DNA of 64,000 nt from contig NZ_LOKW01000001.1 in the NCBI RefSeq assembly GCF_002211305.1, forward strand, positions 744,001 to 808,000. The letters are read 5' to 3'. Numbering within the stretch: the first letter of the stretch is position 1; each line of letters begins with the position of its first letter. Made by a program: the position numbers and the translations under genes. The notes beneath the pieces were generated by a model. That model was not told where the DNA came from. It did not search any database and saw only the letters and a list, made by a program, of their open reading frames with translations. Of this stretch, positions 9,264-16,892 are shown piece after piece. Source of the DNA: Rhizobium sp. R634. GTDB lineage: Bacteria; Pseudomonadota; Alphaproteobacteria; Rhizobiales; Rhizobiaceae.

Positions 9264-9417
9264 CGGGTGATCGCCGGTCCCGGTGCTGCCGGACCAGCCT
9301 CTTCCTTGGCCGGATGAGATGGCGCCTCCGGCCACGGAGGCGTCACGCTTCCCTCACGGGAACATCCGGCGAAGGCGAGAGTTGTTTGTCGTCACGACAG
9401 CGCCATAGGAGGACTAA

Positions 9418-9921
9418 ATGGCAACCGAGAAGACTTTGAACGACCTCTTTCTCGATACTCTCAAGGACATCTATTACGCCGAAAAGCAGATCCTGAAGGC
9501 GCTGCCGAAGATGGCCCGCGCCGCGCAATCGGAAGAAGGCAAGGCCGGCTTCCTGCAGCATCGCGACGAGACCCAGGCTCAGGTCGAGCGCCTCGAGCAG
9601 GTCTTCGAAATGATCGGCAAGCCGGCGCGCGGCAAGACCTGCGAAGCCATCCAGGGCATCATCGCCGAAGCCGAGGAAATCATGGACGAGTTCAAGGGCA
9701 CCGTCGCCCTCGACGCCGGCCTGATTTCATCAGCGCAGGCCGTCGAGCATTACGAGATCGCCCGCTACGGCACGCTGATCGCCTGGGCCAAGCAGCTCGG
9801 CCTCAAGGACGCCGTCCCGCTGCTGCAGGCAACGCTCGCCGAGGAAGAAGCAACCGACAAAAAGCTCACGCAGATCGCGGAGTCCTCCGCCAACGTCAAG
9901 GGCAAGGGCAAGGCGGCCTAA
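9418..9921 (+). CDS. Ferritin-like DUF892 (YciE/YciF) family protein
   Basis: 167 residues, nearly all helix. The start MATEKTLNDLFLDTLKDIYYAEKQIL and the later ISSAQAVEHYEIARYGTL and LQATLAEEEATDKKL are the conserved helices and acidic metal-site residues of the YciF family. Family members form ferritin-like four-helix bundles, bind di-metal centres and are commonly stress-induced; their reaction is not established. AGGAGG lies just before the ATG. The EcfG-type promoter upstream, the divergent EcfG-like sigma gene and a terminator downstream suggest a single-gene stress unit. Confidence 0.9.
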   Translation: MATEKTLNDLFLDTLKDIYYAEKQILKALPKMARAAQSEEGKAGFLQHRDETQAQVERLEQVFEMIGKPARGKTCEAIQGIIAEAEEIMDEFKGTVALDAGLISSAQAVEHYEIARYGTLIAWAKQLGLKDAVPLLQATLAEEEATDKKLTQIAESSANVKGKGKAA

Positions 9922-9939
9922 CCTGCCTGCCCCCAGCAT

Positions 9940-9968
9940 CGGCCGCCCTATGGCGGCCGTGCTTTTTT
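9940..9968 (+). terminator. Rho-independent terminator after the DUF892 gene
   Basis: Perfect 8-bp stem CGGCCGCC (9940-9947) and GGCGGCCG (9952-9959) with loop CTAT, followed by GC and a six-T run at 9963-9968. It lies 19 bases after the stop codon and 27 bases before the end of the convergent ABC operon. Confidence 0.9.
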
Positions 9969-9994
9969 CTGGGTTCGCGGGGCTCTGAGTTTGC

Positions 9995-10792
9995 CTACCG
10001 CGTCGGCAGAGCCAGCTGAAGAGGCTGCAGCGGCAGGCCGAGATAGGTCTGGCTGAGGCGATCGAGATCGCCGTTCAACTGGCTGTAATAGATGAAGCTG
10101 TTCACCCAGGCGAGAAAATTCAGCTCTCCCATCCGCACCGCCATGTGTGCCGGCGAGGACCGGAGCGCGATCAGCAGCTCCATTTCCTTGTCCGGGTTCT
10201 GCTTCTTCAGCGCCGCGACGGTCGTCGTGCTCGACGTCAGCAGATCGGTCTGGCCGGAGAGGAAGGCCGTTGCGGAGGTGGAGTCGGATTCGAATTGCTT
10301 CACCTGGGCGCTTGGATTTCTCGACAGGATCGCTTGCGTCGCAGCGGCTCCCCGCGTCGCGGAAACCGTGTAGGCGTTCAGATCGTCGAGCGTGGAAACA
10401 GGCAGGCTCTTGGGTCCGAACACGCCGAGCACCGTGTTCACATAGGGCGCGGAATAGAGAACCTGCTTGGCGCGCTCCGGCGTGATGCCAAGGTTGGAGA
10501 TGACGAGGTCCGCTTTGTCGGTGACGAGAACGGCGACGCGATTGGCCGATGGCACCCCGACCGTTTCGAGCTTGACGTTCAAGGCCTTGGCGACCATTTC
10601 CGCCATTTCGATATCGAAGCCGACCGGCTTGCCGTCGGCGCCGACAGATCCGAAGGGAGGGCTGTCCAGCGACACGGCGACGCGGATGATGCCGTTCGAC
10701 AGAATGTCCTGAAGCCTGTCGGCCCAGGCGTTCGTCGCGGCACCCGCAACGCCGATGACGATGGCGAGGGCTTTGATCAGTTTCTTTTTCAT
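9995..10792 (-). CDS. ABC transporter substrate-binding protein, polar amino acid family (family 3)
   Basis: 265 residues with a signal peptide ending near TNAWADRL. The motifs GIIRVAVSLDSPPFG, GFDIEMAEMVAKAL and DLVISNLGITPERAK define SBP family 3 (SBP_bac_3), normally for amino acids or opines. It is the last gene of a minus-strand operon with two PAAT-type permeases and an ATPase. The upstream genes encode a DUF1080 protein and a sugar isomerase, so the ligand may be an unusual carbohydrate-linked compound rather than a simple amino acid. Confidence 0.9.
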   Translation of the reverse strand: MKKKLIKALAIVIGVAGAATNAWADRLQDILSNGIIRVAVSLDSPPFGSVGADGKPVGFDIEMAEMVAKALNVKLETVGVPSANRVAVLVTDKADLVISNLGITPERAKQVLYSAPYVNTVLGVFGPKSLPVSTLDDLNAYTVSATRGAAATQAILSRNPSAQVKQFESDSTSATAFLSGQTDLLTSSTTTVAALKKQNPDKEMELLIALRSSPAHMAVRMGELNFLAWVNSFIYYSQLNGDLDRLSQTYLGLPLQPLQLALPTR

Positions 10793-10814
10793 GAGGTTCC
10801 CCTTTTCTTGGTGA

Positions 10815-11546
10815 TTAATGGAGGACGGCGCTGAGGAAGGAGCTCAGCTCCGCTGTCTTCGGACCGGAAAGAACGGCTTTCGCCGGGCCGTCCTCCCACA
10901 CCTTGCCTTTGTGCATGAACACGACCCTGGTGCCGAAACGTTTGGCAAAGCCTATTTCGTGGGTGACGAGGATCATCGTCATGCCTGCCGCCGCCACGTC
11001 CTCGAGGACTTTCAGGACCTCGCCGGTCAGTTCGGGATCGAGCGCGGAAGTGACCTCGTCGAACAGCATTACCTTGGGCTTCATCGCCAGCGATCTCGCG
11101 ATCGCCACGCGCTGCTGCTGCCCGCCGGAAAGCTGGCGCGGCAAATGATCGAGTTTGTCTTCGAGGCCGACCCGCCGCAGAGTCTCCTCGGCGAGGGCGC
11201 GCAGCTCATCTTTGGGAAGGCCCTGCACGAGCTTCGGCGCCAGGGTGATGTTTTGCCCCACCGTCAGGTGCGGAAACAGATTGTAGCTCTGGAAAACCAT
11301 GCCGACCTGCTGGCGCAGCTTCCTGAGATCCGTCTTCGGGTCGTTCACTGTGATCCCGTCGACGACGACCGAGCCGTTCTGGATCGCTTCCAGGCCGTTG
11401 ATACAGCGCAACATCGTGCTCTTGCCCGAGCCGGACCGCCCGAGGACGGACACGATTTCGCCGGGCTGGATATCAAGGGAGACGTCGTGCAGCACCGTCA
11501 GCGGCCCGAACCGCTTCTCGACGTTTTTCAGTTCAACGATTGACAT
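10815..11546 (-). CDS. ABC transporter ATP-binding protein, polar amino acid type (GlnQ family)
   Basis: 243 residues from the ATG at 11546, preceded by AAGGAAG; a TTG one codon earlier is less likely. Walker A GRSGSGKST, Q-loop MVFQSYNLFPHLTV, signature LSGGQQQRVAIARSLA, Walker B VMLFDEVTSALD and LVTHEIGFA are all canonical for the GlnQ/HisP branch. One deviation is DEVTSALD, with Val, where DEPTSALD is usual. It overlaps the end of the upstream permease gene by 14 bases. Confidence 0.93.
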   Translation of the reverse strand: MSIVELKNVEKRFGPLTVLHDVSLDIQPGEIVSVLGRSGSGKSTMLRCINGLEAIQNGSVVVDGITVNDPKTDLRKLRQQVGMVFQSYNLFPHLTVGQNITLAPKLVQGLPKDELRALAEETLRRVGLEDKLDHLPRQLSGGQQQRVAIARSLAMKPKVMLFDEVTSALDPELTGEVLKVLEDVAAAGMTMILVTHEIGFAKRFGTRVVFMHKGKVWEDGPAKAVLSGPKTAELSSFLSAVLH

Positions 11547-12183
11547 CAAGCTTCCTTTCCAGACCGCGGCTCCACGTGGTGAGCGGGTAGCAAATGACGA
11601 AGTAGATCGCTGCGACGATCGAATAGGCGAGCAGTGGCTTGTAGGTCGCAGCGGAGAGGAATTGACCGCTCTGGGTCAGTTCGTAGACGCCGATGGTCGA
11701 TGCGAGCGACGTGTTCTTGAGCAGTTGGACGGCAAAGCCGATCGTCGGCGGGATCGCGATCCGAATGGACTGGGGCAGGATCACCCGCGTGAACTGGTGA
11801 AACATGCCGAGCCCGAGCGAGGATGCCGCTTCCCATTGCGTGACGGAGACCGATCGCAGGGCGCCGTACCAGGTCTCCCCGAGAAACGCGCCGCCGTAGA
11901 TCGAAAAGCCGATCGAGACGGCGAGCCAGGCGGGGATGTTGAAGCCCAGCGTGGCGAGCCCGAAGAACAGAAGGAACAGCCAGACCAGGAGAGGCGTGCC
12001 TTGCACGATTTGCACATAGACGATCGCGAGCCACCGGACCGGCGGGATGCGGGAAAGGCGGAGTGCGGCGATCGGGAGCCCCAGCAGGGATGATCCGGCG
12101 AATGCCACCAGGGAAAGGAGAAGGGTCGTTCCGGCGGCTTCGACGATCGTCAGCAGATCGAGCAGTTGGATGTCGCGGATCAT
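11533..12183 (-). CDS. ABC transporter permease, polar amino acid type
   Basis: 216 residues from MIRDIQLLDLLTIVEAAG, with ATGA overlap with the preceding permease stop. It has about five transmembrane helices. The EAA-like loop VTQWEAASSLGLGMFHQFTRVILPQ and QGTPLLVWLFLLFFG are typical of HisM/HisQ permeases. A longer upstream reading in the same frame overlaps the other permease and was not used. It pairs with the next permease as a heterodimer. Confidence 0.92.
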   Translation of the reverse strand: MIRDIQLLDLLTIVEAAGTTLLLSLVAFAGSSLLGLPIAALRLSRIPPVRWLAIVYVQIVQGTPLLVWLFLLFFGLATLGFNIPAWLAVSIGFSIYGGAFLGETWYGALRSVSVTQWEAASSLGLGMFHQFTRVILPQSIRIAIPPTIGFAVQLLKNTSLASTIGVYELTQSGQFLSAATYKPLLAYSIVAAIYFVICYPLTTWSRGLERKLDVNR

Positions 12184-12842
12184 TCGTCCCCTCCAAAGTA
12201 CAGCAGGTAGATGGTGGCGAAACCGACCCTGAAGAGAAGGGCGAGTGCCAGATAGAGCGCGCCGATGAGCAGGTAGATCTCGAAGTCGCGATAGGTCATC
12301 GCCTGGACGATCGAGCCCATGTGGAACAGGTCGGAGACCGCGATTTGCGACACCACCGAGGTCGACAGCATGAAGAAGATGAACTGGCTGGCGAGCGCCG
12401 GGAACATGTCCTTGATGGCGGGCACGAGGACGACGTACCGGAACACCTGGTAGCCCGACAGGCCAAGGCATGCGCCCGCTTCCTTCTGGGATTGCGGAAC
12501 GGCCTCGATGCCGGCACGGATGATCTCGGCGAGATATGCCCCGAGATAGATGACGAAGCAGATCATCGCCGCATAGAGCCCGGGGATGCGGATGCCGAGG
12601 CTCGGCAGTCCGAAATAGACGGTGAAGAGCTGAACCAGAAGCGGCGTGTTCCTGATGACCTCGATATAGACGGTGACTGTCCTTGCCGCCCATCCGGGCC
12701 CATAGACGCGCGTTACGGCAACGGCGATGCCGAGCAGCAGCCCGCCGCCAAGCGCAATGCCGGACAGGCCCAAGGTGAGCAGCAGCCCATCCAGGAACAG
12801 GTTCCAGGCAGAAAGCACATCCCGAAATTGAAGTTGATACAT
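12180..12842 (-). CDS. ABC transporter permease, polar amino acid type
   Basis: 220 residues from MYQLQFRDVLSAWNLF; the ATG at 12875 adds a non-homologous tail and has no ribosome site. The helix pattern, VIRNTPLLVQLFTVYFGL and the EAA loop VPQSQKEAGACLGLSGYQVFRYVVLVP fit the HisQ/GlnP permease family. It is the second membrane subunit of the PAAT-type transporter at 9995-12842. Confidence 0.92.
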   Translation of the reverse strand: MYQLQFRDVLSAWNLFLDGLLLTLGLSGIALGGGLLLGIAVAVTRVYGPGWAARTVTVYIEVIRNTPLLVQLFTVYFGLPSLGIRIPGLYAAMICFVIYLGAYLAEIIRAGIEAVPQSQKEAGACLGLSGYQVFRYVVLVPAIKDMFPALASQFIFFMLSTSVVSQIAVSDLFHMGSIVQAMTYRDFEIYLLIGALYLALALLFRVGFATIYLLYFGGDE

Positions 12843-12912
12843 GGTAAGACCTGCCGACTTCGGTTTGTGGTGCATCGGCGCGCGGGGCTGGCCGGCGCGC
12901 CGATGCCGGCGA

Positions 12913-13584
12913 TTACAGCGGAAAAACTTCCACCCGGCGAAACTCGACGCGCTGCTCCGTCACCTGCAGCGCGACCTTGCCGTGATCGGTCGTGCAATCG
13001 TAGCCGTCGTTGACGAGGACGCCGTTCAGCCAGATGCGCAGGGCGCGTCCCTTGCACTCGAACGCCATCCTGTTCCATTCGCCGAGCGGAGCTTCGGCGT
13101 CGACGATCTTGACGATGTGGCGGCCATCCTGATCGCCGCCGCCGGGCTTTTGGCCGTTTTCCAGCGGCCGCCGTTCGGGATTGTCACAGAGGATGTTGTC
13201 GATGATGCAGTAGATATCGCCTGCATCATGATGCCGGATTTTCACGTCGAGCGATTGCGGGAAAATATTCTTCGATTTCGTCCGAAGCATGCGAAGCTTC
13301 GAGACATGGACGAGAATGCTGCCGCCACCGCCCTCCCCGGACAATCGGTAGTCCACTTCGAGGCGGTAGTTCCGAAACGCTTTTTCCGAAACCAGATGTC
13401 CCACCGCCTTGCCGGGAGTGACGATGACGCCATCGGTGACTTCGACGATATCGGGCGACGACGGGTCTTCGTCACGCGCCGGAATATCCGAGAACCATCC
13501 GGAAAGATCCTTGCCGTTGAAGAGCACGATTTTTTCAGTCGGCTCGACGATTTCAAGGGTGGAAATATCGGCTGAATTGCTCAT
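12913..13584 (-). CDS. DUF1080 / 3-keto-disaccharide hydrolase-type protein
   Basis: 223 residues, no signal peptide. The start EKIVLFNGKDLSGWFSD and the later EVDYRLSGEGGGGSIL and LGEWNRMAFECKGRALRIWLNG are typical of PF06439, a concanavalin-like beta sandwich. Some members cleave 3-keto-disaccharides after a sugar has been oxidised at C3; most are uncharacterised. Most relatives are secreted, so a cytoplasmic form is notable. It lies 15 bases from the sugar isomerase-like gene, and together they suggest processing of a 3-keto glycoside imported by the adjacent ABC transporter. Confidence 0.8.
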   Translation of the reverse strand: MSNSADISTLEIVEPTEKIVLFNGKDLSGWFSDIPARDEDPSSPDIVEVTDGVIVTPGKAVGHLVSEKAFRNYRLEVDYRLSGEGGGGSILVHVSKLRMLRTKSKNIFPQSLDVKIRHHDAGDIYCIIDNILCDNPERRPLENGQKPGGGDQDGRHIVKIVDAEAPLGEWNRMAFECKGRALRIWLNGVLVNDGYDCTTDHGKVALQVTEQRVEFRRVEVFPL

Positions 13585-13599
13585 CTGACCCTCCCCGCC

Positions 13600-14535
13600 T
13601 CACGTCACGATCAACTTGGAAAGCGTGTTGTAGCCGAGCCGCAGGCCGGCGCGCTCCTGGCTGTAATTGCTGACCACGTCGGCCTCCGACCTGATCGAGT
13701 GGATCGTCTGCATGCTCGCGAAGACGTCATCCTCATGCTCGATGTCGAGATTGCCCTGGTAGCCCGAGACGATGACGGCGCTGATGAACTTCGGCCAGTC
13801 GACCTCGCCCCAGCCCGGCGCGCGCGCGCGCCACCAGCGGCGGTCGAGGCCCTTTTTCGGCGCGAAGGAGCGCCCGAGAATCCCGCTCCGGGCAAGGATC
13901 TTCCCATCGATCTCCATGTCCTTGGCGTGAACATGGAATACCTTGCTGGCATAATCCTTGATCGCCTGGCAGTAATCGATGCCCTGCCAGACGAGATGCG
14001 ACGGATCGAATTCGAGGCCGAGGCGGTCGGAGGGAACGACGTCGAAGATCACGTCCCAGATTTCCGGGCTGTAGGCGATGTTGTTGCCCTTCATCGTCAC
14101 GACGTTGATCATCGGGCAATTTTCGAGGGCGATCTTCACGTTCGATTTTTCGGCGAGATCGCAATACCGGGAGAAAAGCTCCTTAAAAGCGGGGATGTTC
14201 TCCTCGACATTGAGCCGCGGGTCCTGGCCGGCAAAGGTCGCCACCACCTCGACGCCGAGGCGAGAGGCGAGGTTCATGACCTTGGGCAGGTAAGCTTGCG
14301 CCGCCTCGCGTTCATGTTCGTCGGGATGCAGGTAGTTGGGATAATATCCCAGAGCCGAGATCTGGATGTTCTTGCTGTCGAGATCCCTGCGGATTTCCGC
14401 GAGCTCGGCGTCGGTCGTCGTGTTGGCGTCGAGGGCCGAACCCGGCCAGGCGGAGAGCTGCAGACTGGTGAAGCCGACCTCATGGGCGAACTCGGCGGTT
14501 TCCTTGGAATAGTTCGTGTAAAAACCGATTCTCAC
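13600..14535 (-). CDS. Sugar phosphate isomerase/epimerase (xylose isomerase-like TIM barrel)
   Basis: 311 residues from a GTG at 14535 preceded by AGAGGATC; a longer frame upstream is not homologous. RIGFYTNYSKETAEFAHEVGF at the start, VVATFAGQDPRL, IALENCPMI, LGLEFDPSHLVWQGID and VFHVHAKDMEID mark PF01261, with the Glu, Asp, His and Glu metal ligands spread along the barrel. IolE-like and 3-keto-sugar epimerases have this form. It is the promoter-proximal gene of the operon, divergent from a LysR-type regulator. Confidence 0.85.
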   Translation of the reverse strand: MRIGFYTNYSKETAEFAHEVGFTSLQLSAWPGSALDANTTTDAELAEIRRDLDSKNIQISALGYYPNYLHPDEHEREAAQAYLPKVMNLASRLGVEVVATFAGQDPRLNVEENIPAFKELFSRYCDLAEKSNVKIALENCPMINVVTMKGNNIAYSPEIWDVIFDVVPSDRLGLEFDPSHLVWQGIDYCQAIKDYASKVFHVHAKDMEIDGKILARSGILGRSFAPKKGLDRRWWRARAPGWGEVDWPKFISAVIVSGYQGNLDIEHEDDVFASMQTIHSIRSEADVVSNYSQERAGLRLGYNTLSKLIVT

Positions 14536-14654
14536 GGGAGTTGATCCTCTGGTTCGATGTCTTGGTGGAAAACGAAAACGCTGCAGCTGTTTCCATGCGA
14601 AAGACCATCGCGCCGAACGTGAGCCCCGGGGAGGTGCAAAAAACGCTAACCGGA

Positions 14655-14688
14655 ATGCACGAAATGCACCACACTGCGAAAAATGCAC
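14655..14688. promoter_or_regulatory. Triple AATGCAC repeat between isomerase and LysR genes
   Basis: The hexamer ATGCAC occurs at 14655-14660, 14664-14669 and 14683-14688, each preceded by A, and a GTGCA of opposite orientation lies at about 14635. It sits in the 196-base region between the divergent isomerase and LysR genes, where a LysR regulator usually binds. It is a candidate binding region only. Confidence 0.4.
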
Positions 14689-14731
14689 ATGATAGTTTTC
14701 GTCACCGCCTCCTTACGAAACCGTGGGTTCG

Positions 14732-15607
14732 ATGCCTCGTAATCTGCCACCGCTCACCGCCTTGCGGGCCTTCGATGCCGTCGCCCGGCTCGGCAGTCTC
14801 CGCTCGGCCGCGGAAGATCTGTCGATCCACCACACCGTGGTGGGGCGCCATGTCCGCAAGCTCGAGAATTGGCTCGGGGTCAAGCTGCTCGACAGCAACT
14901 TTGCCGAGACGCGTTTGACCGATGCGGGAAAGGAGTACCACGAGCGTATCGCCGTGGCATTCGACCATATAGACGACGCGACATTCATGCTTCGCCCGTC
15001 GGGCCGCCAGCAGCTGAAGGTGTGGTGCGGGCCGGGCCTCAACAAATCGTGGCTAATGCCGCGGATCGAAGAGATCAACCGCGCCGCCCGGGTCGATGTC
15101 GTGCTGTTGCGGGCAACCGATCATCTTCCGGATTTCCGGCGCTTCGAAGCCGATGTCGCCGTTCACTACGGGCGGGAGTACATCGCCTACAGCAACTCCG
15201 TCGAACTCTATCGGCCAAGGCATATCGCCGTCGCCAGCCGCGACTTCCTGGAACGCCATCCGGTGGCGGAGCCGCGCGACCTGCTCTCGGTTCCCCTGCT
15301 TCACGAGCAGACCACCGACGCTTGGGTGAGATGGCTGCACGCCAATGGCGTCAAGGCTCCTTCGACGCTCGGCGGCCAGAAGCTGGGCTATGCGCATATC
15401 GTCATCGAGGCCGCGGCGATCGGCCAGGGCGTGGCGCTTGCCAACGAAATCCTGGTCGCGCCCGAAATCGGTCAGGGCCGGCTGGTGGAAGCGGTTGCAA
15501 CGGAAACCTACCTGGACTCCTATTATTTCTATGCCTCCAAGAGCCGGTGGAACGAGCCTGCCATCGCGCGACTTCGCCAGTATCTCGTCGATAATCTCGG
15601 CGCCTGA
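14732..15607 (+). CDS. LysR-family transcriptional regulator (GcvA-like)
   Basis: 291 residues from MPRNLPPLTALRAFDAVARL; a GTG nine bases earlier is an alternative start and neither has a strong ribosome site. The winged helix at about residues 5-65 (LRSAAEDLSIHHTVVGRHVRKLE, then LTDAGKEY) is followed by a LysR substrate-binding domain. The second helix HHTVVGRHVRKLE differs from the usual QSAVSRQI pattern but is common in GcvA-like members. Divergent from the PAAT-type ABC operon, so probably its activator or repressor. Confidence 0.88.
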   Translation: MPRNLPPLTALRAFDAVARLGSLRSAAEDLSIHHTVVGRHVRKLENWLGVKLLDSNFAETRLTDAGKEYHERIAVAFDHIDDATFMLRPSGRQQLKVWCGPGLNKSWLMPRIEEINRAARVDVVLLRATDHLPDFRRFEADVAVHYGREYIAYSNSVELYRPRHIAVASRDFLERHPVAEPRDLLSVPLLHEQTTDAWVRWLHANGVKAPSTLGGQKLGYAHIVIEAAAIGQGVALANEILVAPEIGQGRLVEAVATETYLDSYYFYASKSRWNEPAIARLRQYLVDNLGA

Positions 15608-15624
15608 CGGTCGCCTCATCGATC

Positions 15625-16512
15625 TCACGCCTCGATGCTCCGCCGGGCGCGCAGGCGCTCCCGATGGAAGTTATAAAGATTGGCGGCGATGACGATCAGC
15701 GCTCCGGCCAGCACATTGGCTTTCACAGGGTCGTCGAATATCGCGACGCCGTAGGCAAGCGCCCAGACGAGCATCGTATATTGCAGGGGCGCGATTACCG
15801 ACGCAGGCGCCCGGCGGAGGGCTTCGAGCGAGACGAATTGTGCAACGCCCATGAAAAAGCCGGAGCCGGCGGCAATGAGCAGGGCCTTGCCGCTCAGAGG
15901 CTGCCATTGGATGAGCGCGCCCGGCAAACCGACGAGCAGGATTCCGGCCAGCACGGCTGCGACCATGCTGACCCGGTCTTCTTCTTTGCCGATTTTCCGC
16001 ATGATCAGGACGACGGCCGCGCTCGCCAAGACGCTGCCGAAGGCCGACAAGTGCGCCAGGCTGAAATGAGTGGCGACCGGATCGATCATCACGAGAATCC
16101 CGAGGAAGCCGGCGACGATGACGGCGATCCTGTGCATTCCGACGGTTTCCCCGAGAACGGGAATGGAAGCGAGCGTCACGACGATCGGCGTGCAGAAAAC
16201 GATCGCGTAGACCTCCGCCAGGGGAAGCGCCGAGAAGGCGTAGAAGCCGCAAAGCGTATTGACGCCCGCGAGCAGGCCACGAATGGCGACCAGCGAGCGA
16301 TTTCTGATACGGGTGCTGAAGCCGCCGCGCCTGAATACCACAAGCATGAACGGTATGAACGCGAAGGCCACCTGAAGCAGGACAACCTGGAAAACCGGGA
16401 CCTCCCGCGTCAAGGCCTTTACGAGCATGTCGCTGGAACTGAAGAGAAAATAAGCCGCCAAAGACAGTGGGATCCCTGCCCATGCGGGAACATCGGCAAA
16501 TCTCACGCCCAT
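15625..16512 (-). CDS. EamA/DMT-superfamily permease
   Basis: 295 residues from MGVRFADVPAWAGIPLSL, chosen over an upstream start that adds a charged, non-homologous stretch. Ten hydrophobic helices in two EamA repeats, with SSSDMLVKALTREVPVF in the first half and APLQYTMLVWALAYGVAIFDDP near the end, fit the drug/metabolite transporter family close to RarD/YdcZ-like exporters. The substrate is unknown. It is convergent with the LysR gene (17-base gap). Confidence 0.85.
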   Translation of the reverse strand: MGVRFADVPAWAGIPLSLAAYFLFSSSDMLVKALTREVPVFQVVLLQVAFAFIPFMLVVFRRGGFSTRIRNRSLVAIRGLLAGVNTLCGFYAFSALPLAEVYAIVFCTPIVVTLASIPVLGETVGMHRIAVIVAGFLGILVMIDPVATHFSLAHLSAFGSVLASAAVVLIMRKIGKEEDRVSMVAAVLAGILLVGLPGALIQWQPLSGKALLIAAGSGFFMGVAQFVSLEALRRAPASVIAPLQYTMLVWALAYGVAIFDDPVKANVLAGALIVIAANLYNFHRERLRARRSIEA

Positions 16513-16702
16513 CCGTCCGGCCCTCAAACACGGCCAGTCTAATGGCCCGCCGAGAAAGCGCGCGAGAGGCAAAAAAAGCTTGTTCGAATGCAAAAACTGC
16601 ACCGCGCGGGCAGCCCAAGCTTATCGTCTCGGAAACAGCAGTCCCGCGAGCCGGCAGCGAGCACCGCCGCCAAACCAGGAATTGCCCGGTATATCTTCTC
16701 GT

Positions 16703-16873
16703 TCAGACGATCGCCGCCGCTCCCGCGAGCATTCTGAGCAGCGTGGACTTGCCGCAGCCGGAGGGGCCGACGAGGGTGACGAATTCGCCGTCTTCGATAT
16801 CGACGGAGACGCCGTGGATCACCGGAACGGCGCCATAACGCTTGCGGGCGTTGTCGATCGTAACCGCTGCCAT
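16703..16873 (-). pseudogene. Truncated MalK/UgpC-type ABC ATPase gene (56 codons)
   Basis: It reads [21 protein letters not shown], then [19 protein letters not shown] and [11 protein letters not shown] before a TGA. That is the exact N-terminus of a MalK/UgpC-family ATPase, including Walker A, but everything from the Q-loop on is missing. The gene begins 19 bases after the GH32 stop, exactly where the ATPase of the sucrose-type ABC operon would be expected. No further ATPase sequence follows before the EamA gene. The transporter therefore has no local functional ATPase. Confidence 0.85.
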
Positions 16874-16892
16874 GTTCGTTTCATCCTCCAGA

